DNA of 5,407 nt from Bacteroidota bacterium (GTDB lineage: Bacteria; Bacteroidota; Bacteroidia; Chitinophagales; Chitinophagaceae): the NCBI GenBank assembly GCA_023392185.1, contig JAEVZP010000247.1, positions 1-5,407 on the forward strand, in the 5' to 3' direction. The notes under the pieces are model-generated. The model was not told where the DNA came from. It searched no databases and saw only the letters and a list, made by a program, of their open reading frames with translations. Both the position numbers and the translations under genes were made by a program. Shown here one piece after another: positions 1-5,070 of this stretch (positions are counted from its first letter, which is position 1; every line of letters begins with the position of its first letter).

Positions 1-239
1 ACATTGCTATCAGCGGCGACGCGATGAACACCACGGCCCGCATCCGCAGCCTGGCCAGCGAAGTGGATAAAGACATTCTGGCGTCGGACGTATTTGTGGA
101 AGCGCTCGGTATCCACAAAGGCATTGCCCAGCCGGTAGGCCGTTTTGAGCTGAAAGGGAAAGCAGAGCCGCTGGAAGTATACAGCCTCAACTTTGTGCAC
201 CAAAAACGGCCTGCTACCCGCCGCAGCCTTACAGAATGA
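1..239 (+). CDS. Class III adenylate/guanylate cyclase, C-terminal end (partial)
   Basis: The reading frame is open from the window edge (first full codon at position 3) to a TGA at 237-239, giving the last 78 residues of a longer protein. The visible start, IAISGDAMNTTARI, matches the part of class III nucleotide cyclase catalytic domains where Asn and Arg, four residues apart (here N9 and R13 of the visible fragment), stabilise the transition state when cAMP or cGMP is made from ATP or GTP. The later FELKGKAEPLEVYSL segment is the usual end of the domain, followed by a short basic tail. The metal-binding aspartates, the substrate-specifying residues and any sensor or membrane domain lie outside the window, so neither substrate nor input signal can be told. 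An ATG at 24 is internal to the conserved motif and is not the real start. The stop overlaps the start of the next gene by 4 bp, so the two are probably translated together. Confidence 0.88.
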   Translation, partial: IAISGDAMNTTARIRSLASEVDKDILASDVFVEALGIHKGIAQPVGRFELKGKAEPLEVYSLNFVHQKRPATRRSLTE

Positions 240-853
240 GGCCAAAACTCCCTGAATTTTCCGGAAAAACAGCCCATTTCTACGACGCTTTTGTGCCTTT
301 CTACCCGTTGGTGGAGCTTTTTTTCCGGCCCCAGAAAAGAGCGCTAAAAACCTTGCTAAATGCCTTTCCGGCAGGGACTTTAATTGACCTTGGCACCGGC
401 GACGGCAGCAGTTTTAGCGCGTTCCGGAAACACACGGTTACCGGTGTAGATATTTCGCCCAAGATGCTCCAACGCGCCCGGAAAAAAGCGCCGCCGGGCA
501 CGACTCTTCTGCGCGCCGACCTACACGGCCTGCCATTTGGGGAAAATTCCTTCGACTATGCGGTTTTAGCCCACGTGATTTCCACTGTTGACCAACCTGA
601 AAAAGTCTTTTCTGAAGCCGCGCGGGTGCTGAAACCGGGTGGCAAATTGTTTCTCCTGAACCATTTCACGCCAGACAACGCGCTTAGATTGATAGATAAA
701 ATGTTCCAGCCTTTTTCCTCAAAACTCCGGTTCCGGTCGGTGTTTTATGAAAAAGATTTGCCCTTGCCGGAAACTTTCCGGAAAATCAGCGCGCGGTATT
801 GGCTGGGCGGGTATTTTGGGTTGGTGGTGTATGAGAAAGAGGAACGCGGATAA
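236..853 (+). CDS. Class I SAM-dependent methyltransferase (Methyltransf_11 type)
   Basis: This is a complete 205-residue Rossmann-fold methyltransferase. Visible motifs are an N-terminal FYDAFVPFY segment (15-23), motif I LIDLGTGDG (49-57) for S-adenosylmethionine binding, the acidic end of strand 2 in GVDIS (70-74), motif II ENSFDYAVLAH (103-113) and the post-motif RVLKPGG (130-136). The length and the YD..Y start recall UbiE and small phospholipid methyltransferases such as PmtA, and the LNHF after strand 5 (141-144) also fits that group. The substrate cannot be fixed from sequence. No signal peptide or membrane segment is seen, so it should be cytosolic. Its ATG shares an ATGA with the stop of the upstream cyclase gene, and there is no Shine-Dalgarno sequence, so translational coupling is likely. 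The gene contains three TTCCGGAA palindromes (259, 422, 776), read as Ser-Gly-Lys once and Phe-Arg-Lys twice. It converges on recA. Confidence 0.9.
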   Translation: MRPKLPEFSGKTAHFYDAFVPFYPLVELFFRPQKRALKTLLNAFPAGTLIDLGTGDGSSFSAFRKHTVTGVDISPKMLQRARKKAPPGTTLLRADLHGLPFGENSFDYAVLAHVISTVDQPEKVFSEAARVLKPGGKLFLLNHFTPDNALRLIDKMFQPFSSKLRFRSVFYEKDLPLPETFRKISARYWLGGYFGLVVYEKEERG

Positions 854-861
854 AACGGGTT

Positions 862-930
862 GGAACGGATAAGCACAGATTCTTTATCCTCAAAAAATCT
901 GCGGCTCAATTTCCGAAAATCTGCGGGGAA
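862..930. repeat. Small intergenic repeat mosaic (AATCTGCGG type)
   Basis: The convergent gap between the methyltransferase gene and the recA terminator contains an exact 11-bp direct repeat, AAAATCTGCGG, at 894-904 and 916-926. A 6-bp inverted pair, CAGATT (876-881) and AATCTG (896-901), could form a weak hairpin with a 14-nt loop. The GGATAAG...CACAG string at 867-878 resembles the GGATAAGGGACACAG stretch at the start of the large repeat units further right, so this may be a worn relative of that family. It has no T-run and no coding capacity. Confidence 0.4.
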
Positions 931-958
931 AAGTCTATGTTTTCCAATCACACTAAAC

Positions 959-994
959 AAAAAAACAGCTACCCCGAAAGGCAGCTGTTTTAGT
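959..994 (-). terminator. Rho-independent terminator of recA
   Basis: A perfect 9-bp stem forms between 962-970 (AAAACAGCT) and 983-991. One mismatch and two more GC pairs follow, around a short CCGAAA loop. Read in the recA direction, the stem runs into seven consecutive T residues (the A-run at 959-965 on +). It starts about 25 nt after the recA stop. On the + strand the T-run after the stem is only four long, so it would stop transcription from the methyltransferase side less well. Confidence 0.85.
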
Positions 995-1015
995 ACAAAA
1001 CGCTCAAAGCAAGAA

Positions 1016-2053
1016 TTACATTTCATCCATTGCGGCTTCTTCGGCCAGCGGCGCATCCTGCTGTTGCAGCGCGGCGCGAATCTTGGCTTCAATCTCGGTC
1101 ATCACCTCGGGATTATCCAGCAAAAACTGCTTGACGTTGTCGCGGCCCTGCCCGATTTTATTGTCGTTGTAGGAGAACCAGGAACCGCTTTTCTGCATAA
1201 TGCCCAGTTCAATACCCATGTCAATCACCTCGCCGACTTTGGAGATGCCTTCGCCAAACATGAGGTCAAACTCCACGGTACGGAACGGCGGCGCTACCTT
1301 GTTTTTCACCACTTTCACTTTCACGCGGCTGCCTAGAACGTTGTCGCCGTCTTTGATTTGACCGGAAGCCGGACGACGAATGTCCAGACGAACGGACGCG
1401 TAGAATTTCAGGGCATTACCGCCGGTCGTGGTTTCGGGGTTACCGAACATCACGCCGATTTTTTCGCGCAGCTGGTTGATGAAAATACAGATCGTACCGG
1501 TGCGGGAAATGGTCGCGGTGAGTTTCCGCAATGCCTGGCTCATCAGCCGGGCGTGCAGCCCCATTTTGGAGTCACCCATGTCGCCTTCCAGCTCGCCTTT
1601 AGGCACGAGGGCAGCAACCGAGTCAATTACCACCACATCCAGCGCGCCGGAGGAAATCAGGCGATCGGCGATTTCAAGCGCCTGCTCGCCGTAGTCGGGC
1701 TGGGAAATCAGGAGGTTATCCACATCCACGCCCAGTTTGCGGGCATACACCGCGTCGAAAGCGTGCTCGGCGTCGATGATAGCGCACACGCCACCTGCTT
1801 TTTGCGCTTCGGCAATGGTATGAATCGCAATGGTGGTTTTACCGGAAGATTCCGGGCCATAGATTTCGATGATCCGGCCGCGGGGAAAACCGCCGATGCC
1901 GAGCGCCACGTCCAGCCCGAGGGAGCCGGTGCTGACGGATTCGATGTTGTTTTGCTGCTTGTCGCCAAGCATCATTACGGAGCCCTTTCCGTAATCTTTT
2001 TCAATTTTGTCAAGAGCGAGCTTGAGGACCTTTAGTTTTTCTTCTGCAGCCAT
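1016..2053 (-). CDS. recA: Recombinase RecA
   Basis: This is a complete 345-residue RecA, the ATP-dependent strand-exchange protein of homologous recombination and the co-protease that triggers LexA cleavage where LexA exists. Visible elements, in E. coli-like numbering, are Walker A GPESSGKTT (66-74), the catalytic Glu in DAEHAFD (E96), Walker B VVVIDS (140-145), loop L1 around EGDMGDSKMG (156-165), and Q194 followed by DNA-binding loop L2 with F203 in IGVMFGNPETTTGG (199-212). The C-terminal domain contains SGSWFSY (289-295) and ends in a short acidic tail (EEAAMDEM), which in RecA proteins tempers DNA binding. EHAFD in place of the E. coli EHALD and the SWFSY string are typical of Bacteroidota. 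The ATG at 2053 aligns with the usual start. There is no intein and no missing key residue. The gene has its own promoter and terminator and appears monocistronic. Long open frames on the opposite strand are shadows. Confidence 0.99.
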   Translation of the reverse strand: MAAEEKLKVLKLALDKIEKDYGKGSVMMLGDKQQNNIESVSTGSLGLDVALGIGGFPRGRIIEIYGPESSGKTTIAIHTIAEAQKAGGVCAIIDAEHAFDAVYARKLGVDVDNLLISQPDYGEQALEIADRLISSGALDVVVIDSVAALVPKGELEGDMGDSKMGLHARLMSQALRKLTATISRTGTICIFINQLREKIGVMFGNPETTTGGNALKFYASVRLDIRRPASGQIKDGDNVLGSRVKVKVVKNKVAPPFRTVEFDLMFGEGISKVGEVIDMGIELGIMQKSGSWFSYNDNKIGQGRDNVKQFLLDNPEVMTEIEAKIRAALQQQDAPLAEEAAMDEM

Positions 2054-2076
2054 TGTGCCGGTTCGTTTGGAAAAGT

Positions 2077-2112
2077 GAGAAACAAATGTAGGATAAAAAA
2101 GGAGAATTTAAA
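2077..2112 (-). promoter_or_regulatory. Probable recA promoter, Bacteroidota type
   Basis: On the minus strand, TACATTTG (CAAATGTA at 2083-2090 on +) is a full match to the TAnnTTTG -7 element of Bacteroidota primary sigma factors. Eighteen nt upstream lies TTTA (2109-2112), a partial match to the -33 TTTG/TTG element. This predicts transcription starting near 2077-2080 and a leader of about 25 nt. There is no Shine-Dalgarno sequence before the recA ATG, as is common in this phylum. I saw no LexA-like operator overlapping the element. Confidence 0.6.
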
Positions 2113-2272
2113 GCAGCTCCGGAAGCGGAAAATTTTGAGGAAAACCGACCGGTTTTGAGGTGCTTTTTACGTTCGTTTGGAAGCGTAGAATAATAACAGC
2201 GAAAGGGTCTGGAGGTTGGGTGTTTGGAAAGATTTTTTGAGAAAATTCCTGCGTGTTATAGACCACATAAGT
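2113..2272. other. Intergenic stretch without gene, with a short palindrome
   Basis: No credible gene is seen here. At 2141-2156 AAAACC and GGTTTT form a 6-bp inverted repeat around GACC, and the flanking TTTTGAGG is repeated directly (2133-2140 and 2153-2160). A 12-bp string GTTCGTTTGGAA at 2171-2182 recurs in the recA leader at 2061-2072. None of these has an assigned role. The palindrome could be a weak operator or hairpin upstream of recA. Confidence 0.35.
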
Positions 2273-2342
2273 TTCCGGAAATTTCTGTTTAGATACAGAC
2301 CACAGAGGACACGGAGAAGGCACAGAGGTCCACGGAGGTTTT
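2273..2342 (+). repeat. Forward half-unit F1 of the palindromic repeat family
   Basis: This stretch is a diverged tandem copy of the first 70 bp of the next unit, aligned without gaps at an offset of exactly 68 bp. It starts with TTCCGGAA and ends in CACAGAGGTCCACGGAGG. The second half (2301-2342) matches 2369-2410 at 35 of 42 positions, and the first 28 bp are more worn (20 of 28). Within it, a 20-bp period is visible: CACAGAGGACAC (2301) is followed by CACAGAGGTCCAC (2321). It carries no partner reverse arm of its own before the next unit begins. Confidence 0.7.
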
Positions 2343-2473
2343 CCGGAAAATTTTGCTTGGATAAGGGACACAGAGAGCACAAAGGAGGCACAAAGGTCCA
2401 CGGAGATTTTAAAGGGTTTCTGTGGAACTCCGTGTAAATCTCTGTGCTCTCTGTGTCCGGTATAATGCGTATA
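2341..2473 (+). repeat. Full palindromic repeat unit A (F2-R1)
   Basis: This is a 133-bp unit that begins with TTTCCGGAAAA-like sequence and runs to TATAATGCGTATA just before the nuclease-fold gene. It is about 90% identical, without gaps, to unit B at 2971-3103 (13 differences in the first 130 bp). It is a long imperfect inverted repeat: 2366-2381 pairs perfectly over 16 bp with 2443-2458, and an inner stem joins CACGGAG (2399-2405) to CTCCGTG (2429-2435). Transcribed RNA or single-stranded DNA could fold into a two-part hairpin. The last 47 bp of its reverse arm (2419-2465) occur again exactly downstream of the gene. Confidence 0.85.
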
Positions 2474-2501
2474 ACATAAGAAAACATCTACCTTGTGCGC
2501 A

Positions 2502-2888
2502 ATGCAAAACCATTGCCCGATAGAAAATGAAATTGCTACCAAAATCATAGGTTGTGCTATTGAAGTACATCGGCAGTTAGGGCCCGGCTTGTTGGAATCC
2601 GCCTATCAGGAATGTCTTCGTTATGAACTGGCGCAAGCCGGTTTGGATGTAGTGGGCGAGCGCCCCATGCCGATTGTATATAAAGATATCAGGCTGGACC
2701 ACGGCTACCGGATTGATTTGCTGGTTGAAAACCGAATTGTAGTGGAAATCAAAGCGGTCGATGCGCTCACTGATGTTCATCTGGCGCAGGTGCTTACGTA
2801 TTTAAAACTCGGCGGCTTTAAGTTGGGACTGCTGCTCAATTTCAACGTGCTTGTTTTAAAGAACGGCATTAAGCGAGTCATTCTTTAA
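2502..2888 (+). CDS. GxxExxY family protein, PD-(D/E)XK nuclease fold (PDDEXK_3)
   Basis: This is a complete small protein of 128 residues from the ATG at 2502. A TTG at 2493 in the same frame would add three residues, but the ATG is preferred because the family usually starts just ahead of the ENEIATKIIGCAIEVHRQLG segment. The name-giving motif is GLLESAY (G29, E32, Y35). The nuclease-type core follows: RID (D72), then VVEIKA (E82 and K84) as the ExK, then QVLTY (Q96-Y100), a QxxxY motif as in RecB- and Cas4-like nucleases. All expected catalytic residues are present, so it may cut DNA, but the family has no established biological role that I can cite. No membrane segment or DNA-binding domain is visible. 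The gene stands alone, has no clear ribosome binding site, and is enclosed on both sides by the CACAGAG/CTCTGTG palindromic repeats, starting about 30 bp after unit A. This context suggests a repeat-associated, mobile or domesticated element rather than a housekeeping gene. Confidence 0.88.
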   Translation: MQNHCPIENEIATKIIGCAIEVHRQLGPGLLESAYQECLRYELAQAGLDVVGERPMPIVYKDIRLDHGYRIDLLVENRIVVEIKAVDALTDVHLAQVLTYLKLGGFKLGLLLNFNVLVLKNGIKRVIL

Positions 2889-2920
2889 GTTCATAAAAAA
2901 ATGTTTTATTTATGTAAAAA

Positions 2921-2969
2921 GCTCTGTGGAACTCCGTGTAAATCTCTGTGCTCTCTGTGTCCGGTATAA
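2921..2969 (+). repeat. Reverse half-unit R2, exact copy of the arm upstream of the gene
   Basis: Positions 2923-2969 are identical over 47 bp to 2419-2465, the end of unit A, at an offset of 504 bp. This half-unit starts 32 bp after the stop of the GxxExxY gene and has no forward partner next to it. Its partner would be the forward arm left of the gene, so the two could pair across the gene. Unit B begins one base later. Confidence 0.85.
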
Positions 2970-2970
2970 G

Positions 2971-3103
2971 TTCCGGAAAATTTTGCTTGAATAAGGGACT
3001 CAGAGAGCGCAAAAGAGACACAGAGGTCCACGGAGGTTTTGAAGAGTCTCTGTGGAACTCCGTGTAAATCTCTGTGCGCTCTGTGTCCGGTATCACGCGT
3101 ATA
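2971..3103 (+). repeat. Full palindromic repeat unit B (F3-R3)
   Basis: This is the second complete unit, colinear with unit A at an offset of 630 bp, from TTCCGGAAAATTTTGCTTG to the GCGTATA tail. Differences from unit A concentrate in the loop and the stem edges. The outer stem here pairs AGCGCA (3006-3011) with TGCGCT (3075-3080), a register shifted by two bases compared with unit A, followed by CAGAG/CTGTG with one mismatch. The inner CACGGAG/CTCCGTG stem is unchanged (3029-3035 with 3059-3065). Confidence 0.85.
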
Positions 3104-3104
3104 T

Positions 3105-3153
3105 GCTCTTTGGAACTCTGTGTAGCCTTCTCTGTGTGCGCTGTGACCTGTAT
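3105..3153 (+). repeat. Degenerate reverse half-unit R4
   Basis: The stretch from GCTCTTTGGAACTCTGTGTA to CTGTGACCTGTAT follows the reverse arm of units A and B, with several substitutions and a small length change in the middle (GCCTTC in place of AAATC). It is the outermost and most worn copy on this side. It stops 26 bp before the stop codon of the minus-strand membrane protein gene. A 14-bp palindrome, CCTGTATTTACAGG, sits across its end (3147-3160). It lacks a T-run and so does not look like an intrinsic terminator. Confidence 0.65.
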
Positions 3154-3179
3154 TTACAGGAAACCCGCCTCCTGAGCAT

Positions 3180-4079
3180 CTACGCTTCTTTCGGCTCGCC
3201 TGAAACGCCCGCGTTCGTGTTGTGCGCCTCGCGGTATAAGCGTAAGAGGTAGCGCAGTTCGCCGGGTGTAGTCTTCCAGCTATGGATCATTTTTTCCACC
3301 CACTCGCTTTTGTGACGCTGCTCGTCCCGGTAGCGGAACTGCAACACGGTGTGGGCAGTGCGGCCAGACCCAACCACGGCTACCTTTTCTTCACGCACGC
3401 CTTCCCACGGATAAAAAGCGTCTTCTTTGGGCAGGAAAAGCCCTTTTCCGCTCAGCACCAGGGCCGGCAGCGGCTTCCGCTTGTTCCTCTTCAGCAGCGT
3501 AAAGCCCCAAACCAACAGCGCCGCACCGCCCAAAACCGGAAATAAGGCCCTGGAAGGCCCCAATAGCATCAACACCAAGATTGCTGCTACCACGACCCCG
3601 CCCTGTAACGGCGACAAAATCTTTTCGCCCTCTGCAATCGAAACCGCTTCTGTGGGCTTTTCCGGAAAAGAGCTTTGCGAAGAATCTTGTTCCTGCGCCA
3701 GCAGCGATTGCCAGCGCACCGCTTCTTCGCGGGTGCTCAGGCGTGTGGTCAGCCGTTCCAACGAAGGGGAAAATTTGCCTATAGACGCTTCCATAAGCGC
3801 ATGGATCTGCCGTGTGTTTTCGGCGCTGCCGTAAAGCCGGATGCGCCAGCGGATGAAAGCCTTTGCCAAAAAATACAAAGCACACCCCATCCCGACACCT
3901 GCCAGCAGATACGCGCCCCACCAGGGCCAATCCAAAAGACCCATAAACAGCATTGCCAGGATAGAACTGCCCGTAAAAATGCCGATCAGCCAACTGGCAA
4001 AACGGTGCAGGCCCTGCCGCACCGGCTCCGAAAACGGAAAAGCGTCGCCGGGTTCGGAATAGGAGAATTTCTTTGCCAT
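3180..4079 (-). CDS. Four-helix membrane protein of unknown function, paralogue 2
   Basis: I do not recognise a named family for this 299-residue protein. It has two hydrophobic hairpins: helices at about 28-49 and 54-73, a polar segment from 75 to about 158, and helices at about 159-174 and 176-195. A soluble C-terminal domain follows (about 203-285). Basic KAFIRWRIRLY (73-83) directly after helix 2 and KRNKRK after helix 4 suggest that the central segment and both ends are cytoplasmic. The C-terminal pattern LVLSGKGLFLP...AFYPWEGV...GELRYLLRLYR resembles the layout of bacterial PH-like or YcxB-like membrane-associated domains, but this is inference. The gene follows its paralogue on the same strand after a 30-bp gap, so an operon is likely. 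The two are gap-free and about half identical over residues 1-148. Conserved parts are AFPF..PVR.G..RFA (13-28), IRWRIRLY (76-83) and SREEA/TREEA..RW..LLAQEQ (116-131). It ends next to the repeat island, with no clear intrinsic terminator. Confidence 0.85.
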   Translation of the reverse strand: MAKKFSYSEPGDAFPFSEPVRQGLHRFASWLIGIFTGSSILAMLFMGLLDWPWWGAYLLAGVGMGCALYFLAKAFIRWRIRLYGSAENTRQIHALMEASIGKFSPSLERLTTRLSTREEAVRWQSLLAQEQDSSQSSFPEKPTEAVSIAEGEKILSPLQGGVVVAAILVLMLLGPSRALFPVLGGAALLVWGFTLLKRNKRKPLPALVLSGKGLFLPKEDAFYPWEGVREEKVAVVGSGRTAHTVLQFRYRDEQRHKSEWVEKMIHSWKTTPGELRYLLRLYREAHNTNAGVSGEPKEA

Positions 4080-4109
4080 AACATTCGATTTCTAACCAAC
4101 CCTTGCGGG

Positions 4110-5003
4110 CTACAATTCCGGAAACGCTTCCCCATCCCGGGCCGCCCGGTTGCGCTGGTTATAAATACTGCGGTAGAGGATCAGCAGATAGCGGATTTCG
4201 CCCGCTGTGGTTTCCCAAACGTCTACATTCCGGATGATCCGCTTTCCCCCGTGGTAAAAACGAAGCTGATTGTAGGAAGAGCGTCCGGCGGAAACATTGA
4301 AGACGCCTTCCTGGTCTACTTCCGCCCATGGGTAGAATGCACCCTTTTCCGGAAATAAAAGACCTTTTTCACTCAGGACGAGGCCCGGTCGCGGGTTGTT
4401 TACACGCACCCCGTATCGCTTGCCGATAAACCACAACACTGCGGCCAGCACGAGCGCCACGACCACCCCGACAAGGGAGAACCGGAACACCATCAGGTTT
4501 GCCACAACGACCAGACCCGCAACCAGAATATACAAAAGCATGATGCCGGATTTTACCGGAATCGAAACGGCTTCCGGAGGTCGCTCGGGAAAGGGATTTT
4601 GCGAAGACCCTTGTTCCTGCGCCAGCAGGGCATCCCAGCGAGCGGCTTCTTCCCGGCTGCTCACCCACCTGGCCGCCAATGCCAAAAGGGGTTTGAACCC
4701 ATCGGTAGATTCCTGCATCAGCATATGGGTTTGCCGGATGTTTGAGGCCTCGCTGTAGAGCCGGATGCGCCAGCGGATGTAAGCCTTCACCAACACCAAA
4801 AGAAAAAGCAGCATCACCACCAGCACCAGTGGAATCGCGATCCAGAAAGGCACCTCCAAAAAGAGTATGGAAATCATTAGCGCCACCACTGCTCCGATGC
4901 TAATTGCAAGCCCCAGTGCCGCAAACCGGTTTACGCCGCGCCGCACCGGTAGAAAAAACGGAAAAGCAGATGCAGCGTTTGGGTAAGAAGGGAGATTTTG
5001 CAT
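4110..5003 (-). CDS. Four-helix membrane protein of unknown function, paralogue 1
   Basis: This 297-residue protein is the first gene of the tandem pair. I chose the ATG at 5003 over the in-frame ATG at 5018 because the N-terminus from there (MQNLPSYPNAASAFPF) then has the same length as that of the neighbour (MAKKFSYSEPGDAFPF). Predicted membrane helices are at about 27-50, 52-73, 152-172 and 175-194. A conserved cytoplasmic linker between them contains AYIRWRIRLY, SSREEAARW..LLAQEQ and FPERPPEAVSI. The C-terminal soluble domain (about 203-283) contains LVLSEKGLLFP, AFYPWAEV and GEIRYLLILYR, and may be a PH-like fold. There is no signal peptide and there are no catalytic motifs. Two proteins of this design side by side suggest a hetero-oligomer or a duplicated sensor/scaffold, but nothing in the sequence proves it. 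The 67-bp gap to the divergent YjdF-like gene must hold the promoters of both, and I could not identify a convincing TAnnTTTG element there. Confidence 0.85.
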   Translation of the reverse strand: MQNLPSYPNAASAFPFFLPVRRGVNRFAALGLAISIGAVVALMISILFLEVPFWIAIPLVLVVMLLFLLVLVKAYIRWRIRLYSEASNIRQTHMLMQESTDGFKPLLALAARWVSSREEAARWDALLAQEQGSSQNPFPERPPEAVSIPVKSGIMLLYILVAGLVVVANLMVFRFSLVGVVVALVLAAVLWFIGKRYGVRVNNPRPGLVLSEKGLLFPEKGAFYPWAEVDQEGVFNVSAGRSSYNQLRFYHGGKRIIRNVDVWETTAGEIRYLLILYRSIYNQRNRAARDGEAFPEL

Positions 5004-5070
5004 ACCGGCGAAGCCCATACCAAATCCCTGCCCCGTCTACCCGGCCCTGTTTTTTTCTACGCTTTTTAAT

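Larger units (their letters stand above)
259..4354. repeat. Dispersed iterated palindrome TTCCGGAA, nine copies
   Basis: Exact copies of the 8-bp palindrome start at 259, 422, 776, 2273, 2341, 2971, 3660, 4116 and 4347. Several extend symmetrically: TTTTCCGGAAAA at 259 and 2341, and CTTTTCCGGAAAAG at 3660. Six copies are inside genes, where the palindrome is read in all three frames (S-G-K, F-R-K and F-P-E). Three stand at the head of the forward half-units of the intergenic repeat island. Random expectation for one 8-mer in this length is about 0.08. The function is unknown. The pattern resembles highly iterated palindromes such as HIP1. Confidence 0.75.

Noticed and set aside
860..2035. Long open frames on + opposite recA (860-1336 and 1358-2035)
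   Set aside because: They are antisense to a fully conserved recA and their translations show no recognisable family.
2461..2466. TATAAT as a sigma-70 -10 box for the GxxExxY gene
   Set aside because: No -35 partner is seen, Bacteroidota use a different consensus, and the string is part of the repeat tail (TATAAG and TATCAC in the other copies).
2108..2548. Open frames on the minus strand across the repeat island (146 and 106 residues)
   Set aside because: They are made mostly of translated CTCTGTG repeats and overlap the start of the GxxExxY gene. They have low complexity and no protein motif.
2273..3153. CRISPR array
   Set aside because: The repeats are palindromic half-units in both orientations, with no regular unique spacers and no cas genes.
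3147..3160. Palindrome CCTGTATTTACAGG as terminator of the membrane protein operon
   Set aside because: The stem has only six pairs, the loop is too short, and no T-run follows on the minus strand.
3052..3252. Cysteine-rich 66-residue open frame on +
   Set aside because: It is translated repeat sequence that runs into the 3' end of the membrane protein gene on the other strand.
3675..4358. 227-residue open frame on + across the two membrane protein genes
   Set aside because: It is antisense to two paralogous genes and spans their junction. The paralogy of the minus-strand products supports the minus strand as coding.
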